Source of the DNA: Acinetobacter pittii
Lineage (GTDB): Bacteria > Pseudomonadota > Gammaproteobacteria > Pseudomonadales > Moraxellaceae
Direction of reading: 5' to 3'
NCBI RefSeq assembly: GCF_034067285.1
Contig: NZ_CP139286.1
Location: forward strand, 1,178,001 to 1,242,000
DNA length: 64,000 nucleotides
The notes under the pieces: generated by a model
The model's database searches: none
What the model saw: only the letters and a program-made list of their open reading frames with translations
What the model was told of the DNA's origin: nothing
Part shown: positions 36,772-45,683 of the stretch, one piece after another
How positions within the stretch are numbered: position 1 is the stretch's first letter
How the letters are laid out: each line of letters begins with the position of its first letter
Program-made: the position numbers and the translations under genes

Positions 36772-37173
36772 TTAATTGCCTCGATAGGTTGAGTAACCGT
36801 AAGGGCTGAGTAATAACGGAATATGGTAGTGGTTTACACTTCCATCCACTTTAAAAATCACAGGTACTTCGGCAAAAAAAGTTTGTTGTTTGTTCTTTTT
36901 AAACCAGTCTTCAGTTTTAAAAGTAACTTTATAAACCCCTTGCTCTAATTTTTTATTTTCTGGATAGAGCGCAGTAATACGACCATTTGAATCGGTCACT
37001 TGCTGATTGAGTTTCACCCACTGGTTATTGGTGTTTTTTTCTAAAACCACTTCAACCTGAGAAGAGGGCAAACCCGTTTCTAGATTTAACACATGCACAC
37101 TTAGCGGATTAGTTTGAGCAAACGTAGCTGAAGCAATAAATAACGAAGATAAAGCAATAAATGATTTAGTCAT
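36772..37173 (-). CDS. hiuH: Secreted 5-hydroxyisourate hydrolase / transthyretin-like protein
   Basis: A 133-residue periplasmic protein: signal peptide (residues 1-20, ending ATFAQ), then the transthyretin-like fold. The active-site residues of HIU hydrolase are visible as His in SVHVLNLETGLP, Arg in NGRITAL and His in VNHYHIPLLLSP. The C-terminal tetrapeptide, usually YRGS, is YRGN here. It would hydrolyse hydroxyisourate made from urate. ATG 37173 is chosen because a signal peptide follows directly; it comes 10 bases after the preceding gene. Confidence 0.88.
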   Translation of the reverse strand: MTKSFIALSSLFIASATFAQTNPLSVHVLNLETGLPSSQVEVVLEKNTNNQWVKLNQQVTDSNGRITALYPENKKLEQGVYKVTFKTEDWFKKNKQQTFFAEVPVIFKVDGSVNHYHIPLLLSPYGYSTYRGN

Positions 37174-37183
37174 GGTGAACTCC

Positions 37184-37672
37184 TTATGAATGAAAAACGG
37201 TATCAATAGCTTTGCTTGCGCATTGATTGTCATTTTGTGCGCCGCCAGCACCTGCAACCCCAATCGCTCCGATCACTTGGTTCTCAAAACGAACAGGCAC
37301 GCCACCACCTAACAAAAGTAAATTTGTTATGGTGGTTAAATTTTTTGCATCGGGGTTTTGATTAATGTTTTGGCTTAAAACTAAGGTCGATGTTTTGGTA
37401 GATAAAGCGGTATAGGCTTTTTTCTCGGCAGCCATTAAATTATGCGGACCAACTAATTCATGCCGTTCGGCAGTTAATGGATTACCGCCACGATCCACAA
37501 CAACGACCGCAATATTTTGATTTAGTTTTTTGCATGCTTCTTTAGCACTGTCGGCTAGCAGATGCGCAGTTTTTAGATCTAACGAATAAACTTGATTCAA
37601 AGCAGGGGGCTGTGCAAAAGTACTATTACCGAATAGCAAGGCTGTTAACATCAGCCAGTTCAATTTTTTCAT
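37184..37672 (-). CDS. Secreted heme-binding-like (GlcG/HbpS family) protein
   Basis: A 162-residue periplasmic protein of the GlcG/HbpS (DUF336) family. The signal peptide (residues 1-20, ending STFAQ) is followed by AHLLADSAKEACKKLNQNIAVVVVDRGGNPL and the family's glycine-rich LLLGGGVPVRFENQVIGAIGVAGAGG. Some members bind heme or protect against oxidative stress; others are unassigned. It is the first gene of the operon with the hydroxyisourate hydrolase and is divergent from a two-component system. Confidence 0.85.
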   Translation of the reverse strand: MKKLNWLMLTALLFGNSTFAQPPALNQVYSLDLKTAHLLADSAKEACKKLNQNIAVVVVDRGGNPLTAERHELVGPHNLMAAEKKAYTALSTKTSTLVLSQNINQNPDAKNLTTITNLLLLGGGVPVRFENQVIGAIGVAGAGGAQNDNQCASKAIDTVFHS

Positions 37673-37728
37673 AATGATCGCCTCTATGTCGCTTTGAAAA
37701 TCTTAAACACATTGCTTAATTTCAAGCA

Positions 37729-37755
37729 TGACAATCACATTACAAAGTTGTCATC
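37729..37755. promoter_or_regulatory. CusR/HprR-like operator between hiuH operon and two-component genes
   Basis: The 18-mer CATTACAAAGTTGTCATC at 37738-37755 matches the E. coli HprR box (as I recall it, CATTACAAAATTGTAATG) at 15 positions and has TTGTCA as in the CusR box. A further half-site TGACAA lies at 37729-37734. It lies 21 bases before the regulator's preferred start codon. Confidence 0.6.
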
Positions 37756-37776
37756 TTTCTAATGAGTCTCTACAAA

Positions 37777-38448
37777 ATGCGTATCCTTATTATTGAAGAT
37801 GAGATCAAGATCGCCACTTATTTGGTCAAAGGATTAAAAGAGTCTGGATATCAAGCAGAGTGTGTTCACTTAGGGCTGCAAGGGTTGGAATTGCTAAAGA
37901 GAGATCAATATGAATTGCTTATTCTTGATGTCATGTTGCCGGACATAGACGGCTGGAGCGTATTACAAGTATTACGCCAGTTTTCAAAAATTCCGGTGAT
38001 TTTCTTAACGGCAAAAGATCAGGTAATAGATAGAGTTAAAGGTTTGGAGCTGGGTGCAGATGATTACTTGGCTAAACCATTTTCTTATATTGAACTGTTG
38101 GCACGTATTAAAAGCCTGTTAAGACGACAGCTATATCTACAAGAAAATGAGCTGTCTATTAGTGATTTAAAAATGGATGTGGTCAGCCATAAAGTATGGC
38201 GTAACGGAAATTTAATTGAGCTGAGTAAGACCGAATTTAATTTGTTGCGTTACCTGTTGCTCAACAAAGAGCAAATCGTGACGCGCAGACAAATTGGTTC
38301 CGAAGTTTGGAATATTAACTTTGACACAGATACCAACTTTATTGATGTCGCTGTACGCCGTTTACGAAGCAAAATTGATGAGGGATATGAATTAAAACTC
38401 ATTCATACCATACGTGGTTTGGGCTATAAAATTTCGGTTAGCTTATGA
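37777..38448 (+). CDS. OmpR-family response regulator (CusR/HprR-like)
   Basis: About 223 residues: a receiver with acidic pocket (IIEDE), phospho-Asp in LLILDVMLPDIDGW and Lys in DYLAKPFS, then a winged helix (LSKTEFNLLRYLLLNKEQIVTR, GLGYKIS). MRILIIEDE is the usual start of the CusR/HprR group, so I chose ATG 37777 rather than 37762. It overlaps the kinase gene by 4 bases and is divergent from the secreted hiuH pair, matching the E. coli hprRS-hiuH layout. Confidence 0.9.
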   Translation: MRILIIEDEIKIATYLVKGLKESGYQAECVHLGLQGLELLKRDQYELLILDVMLPDIDGWSVLQVLRQFSKIPVIFLTAKDQVIDRVKGLELGADDYLAKPFSYIELLARIKSLLRRQLYLQENELSISDLKMDVVSHKVWRNGNLIELSKTEFNLLRYLLLNKEQIVTRRQIGSEVWNINFDTDTNFIDVAVRRLRSKIDEGYELKLIHTIRGLGYKISVSL

Positions 38449-39848
38449 AATTTAAATTTCTGCGTTCTCTGGAAGTCCGTATTACATTATTGGTCACGCT
38501 TTGTTCTGCCTTAATTTTATGTTCAGTCGGCTTTATGACCTATTTGGGCATTAACCAGATTTTATTAAAGCAGCAAGATAAAGCTTTAGCAGACAGAATT
38601 AACCGTTTGGAAATTTTGCTGCAAGATAGCGAAAATGTAGAGCAAATCATTGCGCGCCCTAAACTGTATCAAAACATGCTCGGCAACCAAGACAATTTGT
38701 TTCTGCTCATTCATAAAGACAAAACTTTAATTAATATCAATCCACTGCATATTCAGTTACCTGAACTTGCACAGCGCAATAGCCTTCAATTTCAAGATTT
38801 AGTGAACAAACCATATCCAACGCGAATTGCGTGGAAAACCATAAAAATTAATGACGAACCTTATCTGCTCATTGCAGGTAAACAGTGGTCGGAACGCATC
38901 AATATTATTTTACCTTTTCAAGAAAGTCTCTTGATGTATGTGGTCGGGGGCGTGTTTGCAATCTTTGTGCTTTGCATTTTAGCGTGTCATTTAGGTTTAC
39001 GGTCGCTGCAACAGCTTCGCAAGCAAACTCATTCTATTAACGTAAATCAGCTCCAGAAAAGATTAAACCTACCAAATTCTCCTTTAGAAGTTGAGCTACT
39101 TTCAAAAGATATAAACCACATGCTTGAGCGTATCGAAAAGGGCTATACGCAGCTCAACCGTTTTTCTGAAGATATCGCTCATGAGTTCCGTACGCCTTTA
39201 AATAATCTGATTGGGCAAACCGAGATTGCTTTAACTGGCGAACGTTCGGTTGAGCAATATGAAGATTTACTGGTGTCTCATTTAGATGATTACCACAGAT
39301 TAAAACGCATGATTGATAGCATGCTTTTCTTGGCAAGAGCCGATCAGAAAATGGTTCTTGTAAATAAACAGGAAATAAACGTTCAAGACGTTATAGATGG
39401 CCTATGCCAGATTTTTGAATATCAAGCTGAAGAACAAGAGTGTCATTTTAGTTTTAACTTAGAGGCTAAAAATTTATTTGCAGATCTTGAGCTATTTCAA
39501 AGAGCAGTTTATAACCTGATTTTAAATGCGCTGGTTCACGGTGGTGACAAGCGGACTATTTATATCGCAACTAAACATAAGATGATTGAGCATAAGCAAT
39601 GGGTCAGCCTGACTGTGGTAACGGGTGGTGTTTCAATTGCTGATCATCAACTTGAGCATCTTTTTGAAAGATTCTACCAATGTCACTCAAGTCGAAGTGA
39701 TGAGAATCAAACAGGTGGATTAGGTTTGTCGATTGTTGCTTCTATTATGGATCTACATCATGGCCTCTATCGAGTTTATAACACGGTCGAGGGGGTGTGT
39801 TTTGAGCTTGATTTTCCAGTTGCAGATGCTGTAAAGAAATATAATTAA
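38445..39848 (+). CDS. Sensor histidine kinase (CusS/HprS-like)
   Basis: A 467-residue membrane kinase: membrane helices near residues 12-35 and 165-185 flank a periplasmic sensor of about 130 residues, then HAMP, the H-box SEDIAHEFRTPLNNL and the ATPase domain (N-box NLILNALVHGG, G-box GGLGLSIV). The usual NxG of the heavy-metal kinase subgroup reads TGG (VVTGGVSIADHQLEHLFERFY). The periplasmic part shows no clear metal-binding cluster, consistent with an oxidant-type rather than copper sensor. Confidence 0.9.
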   Translation: MKFKFLRSLEVRITLLVTLCSALILCSVGFMTYLGINQILLKQQDKALADRINRLEILLQDSENVEQIIARPKLYQNMLGNQDNLFLLIHKDKTLININPLHIQLPELAQRNSLQFQDLVNKPYPTRIAWKTIKINDEPYLLIAGKQWSERINIILPFQESLLMYVVGGVFAIFVLCILACHLGLRSLQQLRKQTHSINVNQLQKRLNLPNSPLEVELLSKDINHMLERIEKGYTQLNRFSEDIAHEFRTPLNNLIGQTEIALTGERSVEQYEDLLVSHLDDYHRLKRMIDSMLFLARADQKMVLVNKQEINVQDVIDGLCQIFEYQAEEQECHFSFNLEAKNLFADLELFQRAVYNLILNALVHGGDKRTIYIATKHKMIEHKQWVSLTVVTGGVSIADHQLEHLFERFYQCHSSRSDENQTGGLGLSIVASIMDLHHGLYRVYNTVEGVCFELDFPVADAVKKYN

Positions 39849-39944
39849 ATCTTTATTAATATTCCTTAATTTGTAAAATTCACACTTTGTTCACAGCCCT
39901 CTAAAGTATGTTTAAACATATGAAACAAACAAAAGAGGGCAATC

Positions 39945-40508
39945 ATGAAATTATTATTTAAGTCACTTGTCATCAGCAGCAGCCTTGCAGCGGTGAGCTT
40001 AATGCTTCCTTTGAGCACTTACGCCGACACAAATACGAAACCTGTCGCTGTTGAATCTATCGATATTAATAAATATGCAGGTAAGTGGTATGAGATTGCG
40101 CATTTACCCATGTTTTTTCAGCGTAATTGCGTAGCCAATACAACTGCAAACTATTCTATTAACGCGGACAAAACCGTTGGTGTTTTAAATACTTGTACGA
40201 CTAAAAAAGGCGAAATGATTTCATCTGAAGGGATTGCCTATCCGCAAAATGAAGGCAACAGTAAATTGAAGGTGAGCTTTTTACCTTCTGGTCTTAGATG
40301 GATTCCTTTTACAAAAGGGGATTACTGGGTTTTAAGAGTTGACCCAAATTATCAGGTCGCTTTAGTGGGTGGTCCAAGCCATAAATATTTATGGATTCTT
40401 TCTCGTAGCCCTCAACTTGATGAGGCGACATATCAATCTTATCTGCAAACCGCAAAAAGCTATGGCTACGACGTTTCTAAACTCGTTAAGACAACACAGT
40501 CTAAATAG
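39945..40508 (+). CDS. Secreted lipocalin (Blc-like)
   Basis: A 187-residue bacterial lipocalin. Motif 1 GKWYEIAHLPMFFQRNC (near residue 46) and the C-terminal YLWILSRSPQL are diagnostic. Unlike E. coli Blc, the signal peptide ends STYADT with no lipobox cysteine, so it should be soluble in the periplasm. Lipocalins of this type bind fatty acids or lysolipids, which fits the lipid-modifying genes that begin 118 bases downstream. Confidence 0.9.
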   Translation: MKLLFKSLVISSSLAAVSLMLPLSTYADTNTKPVAVESIDINKYAGKWYEIAHLPMFFQRNCVANTTANYSINADKTVGVLNTCTTKKGEMISSEGIAYPQNEGNSKLKVSFLPSGLRWIPFTKGDYWVLRVDPNYQVALVGGPSHKYLWILSRSPQLDEATYQSYLQTAKSYGYDVSKLVKTTQSK

Positions 40509-40626
40509 TGAATGCTAGTTGCGTAGATGCTTATATTTATCTCGTAACCGAGTGAACTTCACATAAAATTCATTGCGCATTCTCTAAATTAGAACCAAAA
40601 GAAATGCTTTAGATCAGGAAGAATCA

Positions 40627-41598
40627 ATGTCTAAATTTTTTCTGCGCTGGATCGATAGCTGGTCAGATTCAGGAAATGCGCAAGTGGGTGCTTCTAGCGA
40701 ATATGTCATTGAAAAGAAAATTCAATGGTTAAGAATTATTCCTTTTATTTTATTACATATCGCTTGTTTAGCAGCGTTTTGGGTGGGCGTATCTTGGTTC
40801 GCTGTGTTCTTCATGCTGGGGTTTTATTTTCTTCGCATGTTTGCAATTACTGCTTTTTTCCACCGCTATCTTTCGCATAAAACTTTTCAGACATCACGTA
40901 TTGTTCAATTCATTTTTGTACTGATCGGAACCATGAGTGCGCAGCGCGGACCATTATGGTGGGCAGCACATCACCGTTATCACCATCACTTTACCGACAC
41001 CGATCAGGACCCGCATTCAGCGAAAGCAGGCTTTTGGTATTCCCATGTTGGTTGGTTTTTAAATGAGCAGAATTTTGCCACTCGAAAAAAAGTCATTAAA
41101 GACTGGTTGAAATATCCTGAGCTGATTTGGCTGGACCGATTTAGTTTGCCTATTGTGATTTTGACGGCCTTAGCAATTTATGGCCTAGGTTCATGGCTTG
41201 CACAACATTTTCCTGAGTTAGGTACGAATGGCTTACAGCTTTTGGTGTGGGGTTTTGTGATTTCCACAGTTCTATTAACGCATGCAACCTTGTGTATTAA
41301 TTCACTCGCTCATCGTTATGGCTCACGTGAGTTTAATACCCCAGATGACAGTCGTAATAACTTCCTACTTTCTTTAATTACCTTGGGTGAGGGATGGCAC
41401 AACAACCATCACTTTTACGCTGGCAGTGTGCGTCAAGGTTTTTATTGGTGGCAGATTGATATCACCTTTTATGTACTCAAAATGATGTCTTTATTTGGTT
41501 TAGTGTGGGGACTAAAGCCCGTACCAGACAAGGTTTATCAATATAAAAAGATTAAAGACTTATCGATAGAGAAAATTGAAAACGGTGAAGTGTTATGA
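40627..41598 (+). CDS. Acyl-CoA/lipid delta-9-type fatty acid desaturase
   Basis: A 323-residue membrane di-iron desaturase. Three histidine boxes are visible: HRYLSH, HRYHHH (AHHRYHHHFTDT) and HNNHH (GWHNNHHFYAGS). Four membrane helices are predicted. It would introduce a cis double bond, the substrate needed by the Cfa-like methyltransferase downstream. The last bases overlap the next gene (ATGA), so this is the first tightly coupled gene of the lipid operon. Confidence 0.92.
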   Translation: MSKFFLRWIDSWSDSGNAQVGASSEYVIEKKIQWLRIIPFILLHIACLAAFWVGVSWFAVFFMLGFYFLRMFAITAFFHRYLSHKTFQTSRIVQFIFVLIGTMSAQRGPLWWAAHHRYHHHFTDTDQDPHSAKAGFWYSHVGWFLNEQNFATRKKVIKDWLKYPELIWLDRFSLPIVILTALAIYGLGSWLAQHFPELGTNGLQLLVWGFVISTVLLTHATLCINSLAHRYGSREFNTPDDSRNNFLLSLITLGEGWHNNHHFYAGSVRQGFYWWQIDITFYVLKMMSLFGLVWGLKPVPDKVYQYKKIKDLSIEKIENGEVL

Positions 41599-42857
41599 AA
41601 ATTGCCATTATTGGTTCGGGTATATCTGGACTTTACGCAGCTTGGAGATTGTCAAAACAACATCAAGTCACTGTGTATGAAAAAAATAACTATTTTGGTG
41701 GTCATACCGACACTCACGAGCTAGAGATAGAAGGGGATAAAGTCGCGGTAGATAGTGGTTTTATCGTGTTTAATGACTACAACTATCCGTTATTTACCAA
41801 CATGCTTAAAAAATTAGGTGTAGAAACTCAAAGTAGCGATATGAGTTTTTCGGTGAATAATTTGGTGAGTGGACTTCAATACAATCCTTCAAAAAAATGG
41901 TCGCTCTTTGCCCGTCCGCAGAACTTTTTAAACCGTAAATTCCTGCAAATGCTCTCAGATTTGCTGCGTTTTTATGATGACAATAAAGATATAGATGTGG
42001 CGGATATTGATCCTAATTTATCGATTGAAGAATATTTGGACCTTCACAAATATAGTCATGAGTTCCGTTATGAGCATCTTTATCCGATGTGCGGTGCCTT
42101 ATGGTCGGCACCCGTTGAGCAAGTAGGACAAATTCCATATCGATTTGTGGTGAGCTTTTTTCAGCATCACCGCATGTTACAGCTAAAAGAGCGGCCGCAA
42201 TGGCAAACAGTTAAACACGGTTCAGCAAGTTACATTCGTGCTATTCAAAAGAATTGCCCATCCATTGAGTGGAAGTTTGCAGAAGTAAAAGCTGTGAGCC
42301 GTTCACTAGAAACAGTTTTGATCGAAACTTCAGAAGGACAAGCCCAATACGACTGGGTAATTTTTGCAAGCCACGCTGACGATAGCCTAAGTTTAATTAA
42401 AGATGCATCAGAGCTTGAAAGGGAAATCTTAAGCCAATTTGGTTATCAAGATAATCGAATGGTGGTTCACCGTGATCTTTCAATTATGCCTAAAAGCCGT
42501 TTGCAGTGGGCAAGCTGGCATGTGCATGTAACACCAAAATCTCAAGTTCAAAACGAAGTATCCGACATACATTATGGTTTTACCTACTGGATGAATAATT
42601 TGCAGAATTTATCCTGCGCTACTCAGATTTTTTCTACGTTAAATCCGAATATGAAAATTAAAGCCGAAGACATCTTGGTTGAGCGTAAATATCGTCATCC
42701 TGTGTTTGATTCAAAAGCAATTCAAGCTCAATCTCGTTGGCAAGAAATTAATGGACAAAATCGGACTTCGTTTTGTGGAGCGTATTGGGGCTGGGGGTTT
42801 CATGAAGATGGTGCCCGTAGTGCAGCACGTGTTGTAGAGCAACTCTTAGCGTTATAA
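41595..42857 (+). CDS. FAD-dependent oxidoreductase (amine-oxidase fold) of the lipid operon
   Basis: A 420-residue flavoprotein with the dinucleotide motif IIGSGISGLYAAWRL at the N-terminus and GGHTDTHELEI after it. The C-terminus GAYWGWGFHEDGARSA is typical of the oxidoreductase that accompanies DUF1365 and Cfa genes. The reaction is unproven; reduction or oxidation of a methylated or cyclopropanated acyl chain is likely. Start overlaps the desaturase stop by 4 bases. Confidence 0.87.
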   Translation: MKIAIIGSGISGLYAAWRLSKQHQVTVYEKNNYFGGHTDTHELEIEGDKVAVDSGFIVFNDYNYPLFTNMLKKLGVETQSSDMSFSVNNLVSGLQYNPSKKWSLFARPQNFLNRKFLQMLSDLLRFYDDNKDIDVADIDPNLSIEEYLDLHKYSHEFRYEHLYPMCGALWSAPVEQVGQIPYRFVVSFFQHHRMLQLKERPQWQTVKHGSASYIRAIQKNCPSIEWKFAEVKAVSRSLETVLIETSEGQAQYDWVIFASHADDSLSLIKDASELEREILSQFGYQDNRMVVHRDLSIMPKSRLQWASWHVHVTPKSQVQNEVSDIHYGFTYWMNNLQNLSCATQIFSTLNPNMKIKAEDILVERKYRHPVFDSKAIQAQSRWQEINGQNRTSFCGAYWGWGFHEDGARSAARVVEQLLAL

Positions 42858-42878
42858 AAATAGGTAAGGAGCTTTCAA

Positions 42879-43670
42879 ATGTTATTAAATAAACTTGCTA
42901 TCGCTCCTGCACTTATTCGTCACAGACGCTATAGCCCGAAACCGCATCAATTCACATCGACCCTAAATTATTTATGGTTTGATCCAGATCAATTAGATGA
43001 GATTTCAAAGAGTTGCTCACTTTGGTCGACTGATCATTGGAATGTACTAACACTATCTGAAAAAGATTTTTTAAATATGTATCGCGGTTCTATAAGGGAT
43101 CGAGTCGAGAAAGCGATACTGCAAAATAACAACTCACATCTTCGGCCAGACTGGCAAATCAGAGTCTTGGCTTTACCTCGTTGTTTGGGTTTTAGGTTTA
43201 ATTCGGTCGTATTTTATTTTGTTTTAAATAAAACTGGAAAACCCGTATTTATTGTCAGTGAAATTACCAATACCCCGTGGAATGAACGAAAAGTTTATAT
43301 ACACGACTGCTCAAAACAACAAAGAAATATGGGTGATTATCAGAGTTTTAATTTTAACTTTGAAAAATCATTTCATGTTTCGCCGTTCATGCCCATGCAG
43401 TTGACTTATCACTGGCGGTTTAGTTTTTCAGATCAGCAAAATGTCATTCACATGCAGCTTTTTGAAGAACAAAAACAACTCTTCGATGCCACTATGCGAT
43501 TTGAGCTTGTGCCCATCACATTTCCTTCACAGCAATATCGATATGCTCTTATGAACAGCCTAGCGCCTTTTAAAATGCTGTTTTCAATATATTTAGAGGC
43601 ATTTAAGTTGTGGCGAAAAAAAGTTCCATTTTATCGTCATCCTAAAAAGATCAAGGTAGATAAGACATGA
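42879..43670 (+). CDS. DUF1365 family protein
   Basis: A 263-residue protein of unknown biochemical function found with Cfa-type methyltransferases. Family patterns include the opening IAPALIRHRRYSPKPHQFTSTLNYLWFDPDQ and FNSVVFYFVLNKTGKPVFIVSEITNTPWNERKVY (quoted here in parts only: FNSVVFYF and VSEITNTPWNERKVY). No signal peptide. AAGGAG precedes the start, and the stop overlaps the next ATG. Confidence 0.88.
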   Translation: MLLNKLAIAPALIRHRRYSPKPHQFTSTLNYLWFDPDQLDEISKSCSLWSTDHWNVLTLSEKDFLNMYRGSIRDRVEKAILQNNNSHLRPDWQIRVLALPRCLGFRFNSVVFYFVLNKTGKPVFIVSEITNTPWNERKVYIHDCSKQQRNMGDYQSFNFNFEKSFHVSPFMPMQLTYHWRFSFSDQQNVIHMQLFEEQKQLFDATMRFELVPITFPSQQYRYALMNSLAPFKMLFSIYLEAFKLWRKKVPFYRHPKKIKVDKT

Positions 43671-44866
43671 TAAAAACATTTCTGTATGGTGAGGATGACT
43701 CACTACCAGTGCTACTCAAAAGTCTTCTCAAACTACGCCATGGACAGATCACTTTTCAGGGTGCATGGAATGGTACGGTTGGTGAAGTATCAGACTTGCA
43801 TGCTGTAATTGAAGTTCACAATCCTTTGCTTATGGATCTCATTTTGAAAAATGGTGTTTTAGGGGCTGCGGAAGGCTATATCCGTGGTGACTGGAGCAGC
43901 GAGCAACTTGTAGAGTTGATTCAGATCTTGGCACGTAATCGAGATGTACTAGACCAACTTAATCAAAATGTTATTGCTCAAGCGAGCCAGTTTTTTCTTA
44001 AAGCTTGGTATCAAAATCGAAAGAATTCTATAAGTGGCAGCCGTAAAAATATTGCTGAGCACTACGACTTAAGCAACGACTTTTTTAAATTATTTTTAGA
44101 TCCGTCTTTAATGTATTCGAGTGCGGTTTTTGAAAATGAAACCATGACTCTCGAAGAAGCATCTGATTTAAAAAAAGAGATCATCTGCAAAAAGTTAGAT
44201 TTAAAACCACTAGATCATTTAGTTGAAATTGGAAGCGGTTGGGGCGGTTTTGCAATTTACGCGGCTGAGCATTACGGCTGTAGAGTGACCACCATTACCA
44301 TTTCACAAGCTCAATATGATGAAGCCGTTATCCGTGTAAATGAAGCGGGTTTGGCACATCGAATTGATGTGCAACTCAAAGACTACCGCTTACTTGAAGG
44401 AAAGTTCGACAAGCTTGTTTCAATTGAAATGGTTGAGGCTGTTGGAGCGCAATATTTGCCGACATATTTTGATCAATGTAAAACACTGTTAAAACCAAAA
44501 GGTCTAGCCTTTATTCAAGCCATTACCATTGAAGATTTTCGATATAAAAAAGCATTAAATACAGTTGATTATATTAAGCGCTATATTTTCCCTGGTAGCT
44601 TTATTCCTAGCGTGAGTGTATTAACTCAAACCGCCTCTGAAAGTGGTTTAAGGCTAAAGCATTTAAATGATATCGGTTTAAGTTATGCACAAACAATTCA
44701 TCACTGGCGAGCACGGTTTTTAACCGCACGAGAAGAAGTATTGGCTCTGGGTTTCGATGAAAACTTCATTCGCATGTGGGATTTCTATTTATGTTATTGC
44801 GAGGGTGGTTTTAAAGAAGGCGTGATAAGCAATGTTCACTTGTTGTTTGAAAGTAGCAGTTACTAA
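43667..44866 (+). CDS. Cfa-like fatty acid methyltransferase with altered active site
   Basis: A 399-residue SAM-dependent methyltransferase of the cyclopropane-fatty-acid synthase family (AEHYDLSNDFF, VEIGSGWGGFAIY). By eye alignment to E. coli Cfa, active-site Cys (YSCAYW) is Ser here (YSSAVF), and the bicarbonate-ligand His is Gln (FIQAIT for LLHTIG); the Glu (MVEAVG) and Tyr (FYLCYCEGGF) remain. It may methylate or methylenate rather than cyclopropanate. It overlaps DUF1365 by 4 bases. Confidence 0.87.
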   Translation: MIKTFLYGEDDSLPVLLKSLLKLRHGQITFQGAWNGTVGEVSDLHAVIEVHNPLLMDLILKNGVLGAAEGYIRGDWSSEQLVELIQILARNRDVLDQLNQNVIAQASQFFLKAWYQNRKNSISGSRKNIAEHYDLSNDFFKLFLDPSLMYSSAVFENETMTLEEASDLKKEIICKKLDLKPLDHLVEIGSGWGGFAIYAAEHYGCRVTTITISQAQYDEAVIRVNEAGLAHRIDVQLKDYRLLEGKFDKLVSIEMVEAVGAQYLPTYFDQCKTLLKPKGLAFIQAITIEDFRYKKALNTVDYIKRYIFPGSFIPSVSVLTQTASESGLRLKHLNDIGLSYAQTIHHWRARFLTAREEVLALGFDENFIRMWDFYLCYCEGGFKEGVISNVHLLFESSSY

Positions 44867-44895
44867 CTCAAACAGCTCAAGTAAGGAGACTGCTG

Positions 44896-45675
44896 ATGTT
44901 TTTGAATTTACTGATTCTAGACTTATTTATCATGTTGATAAGTTGGTTACTTGCTACCGCAAATGGCCGAGCTGGAATTGTAGATGCCGCATGGAGTTTC
45001 TGTCTGGCATTAAACATTATTGTGTCTTCTTTACTCATTTCAGTTGCTCCTGTTGAAGTACGTCTGTTTATTGGTATTTTTAGCGGCTTATGGTTTCTAA
45101 GATTATTTTGGCATCTGTTAAGACGTTATCAATCTGAACAAAAAGAAGATGGTCGTTACGCAAACATGCGTCAAGCCATGGGAAAGTTTCAGCATGTTGG
45201 CTTCTTTTTATTTTTTATCTTTCAAACACTTTTAGTGTGTTTGTTCTTTTTACCAATGTGGACACTCCTCAATGTAGAAGCAACTGAATGGAGTAGTGGA
45301 TATAAAGTCACTTTAGTGATTGCAGCTGTAATTATGGCGATTGCTTTCATTGGAGAGCAGCTCGCTGATCAGCAGTTATATAGATTTAAATTAAATCCAG
45401 AACATCATGGCAAAACGATGGATCAGGGTTTATGGCGTTACTCACGTCACCCAAATTATTTTTTTGAATGGTTACATTGGTTTACCTATCCAATCATTGG
45501 TTTAGCGGCAGGCCAATATTTATTGTGGATTTATCCGTTACTGATGTGGCTGTTTTTATATTACGTCACGGGTATTCCATTTAGTGAAAAACAAGCAATT
45601 AAAAGTCGCGGTCAAAATTATCTTGATTATCAACAAAAAACATCAATGTTTATTCCGCGAAAACCCAAAAAATAG
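44896..45675 (+). CDS. DUF1295 membrane protein (steroid 5-alpha-reductase fold)
   Basis: A 259-residue integral membrane protein of the DUF1295 family, distantly related to steroid 5-alpha-reductases and isoprenylcysteine methyltransferases. The C-terminal signature GLWRYSRHPNYFFEWLHWFTY and EKQAIKSRGQNYLDYQ is clear; about six membrane helices are predicted. AAGGAGA precedes the ATG. It is likely to act on a lipid double bond in the same pathway as its neighbours. Confidence 0.9.
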   Translation: MFLNLLILDLFIMLISWLLATANGRAGIVDAAWSFCLALNIIVSSLLISVAPVEVRLFIGIFSGLWFLRLFWHLLRRYQSEQKEDGRYANMRQAMGKFQHVGFFLFFIFQTLLVCLFFLPMWTLLNVEATEWSSGYKVTLVIAAVIMAIAFIGEQLADQQLYRFKLNPEHHGKTMDQGLWRYSRHPNYFFEWLHWFTYPIIGLAAGQYLLWIYPLLMWLFLYYVTGIPFSEKQAIKSRGQNYLDYQQKTSMFIPRKPKK

Positions 45676-45683
45676 GTGCGCAT

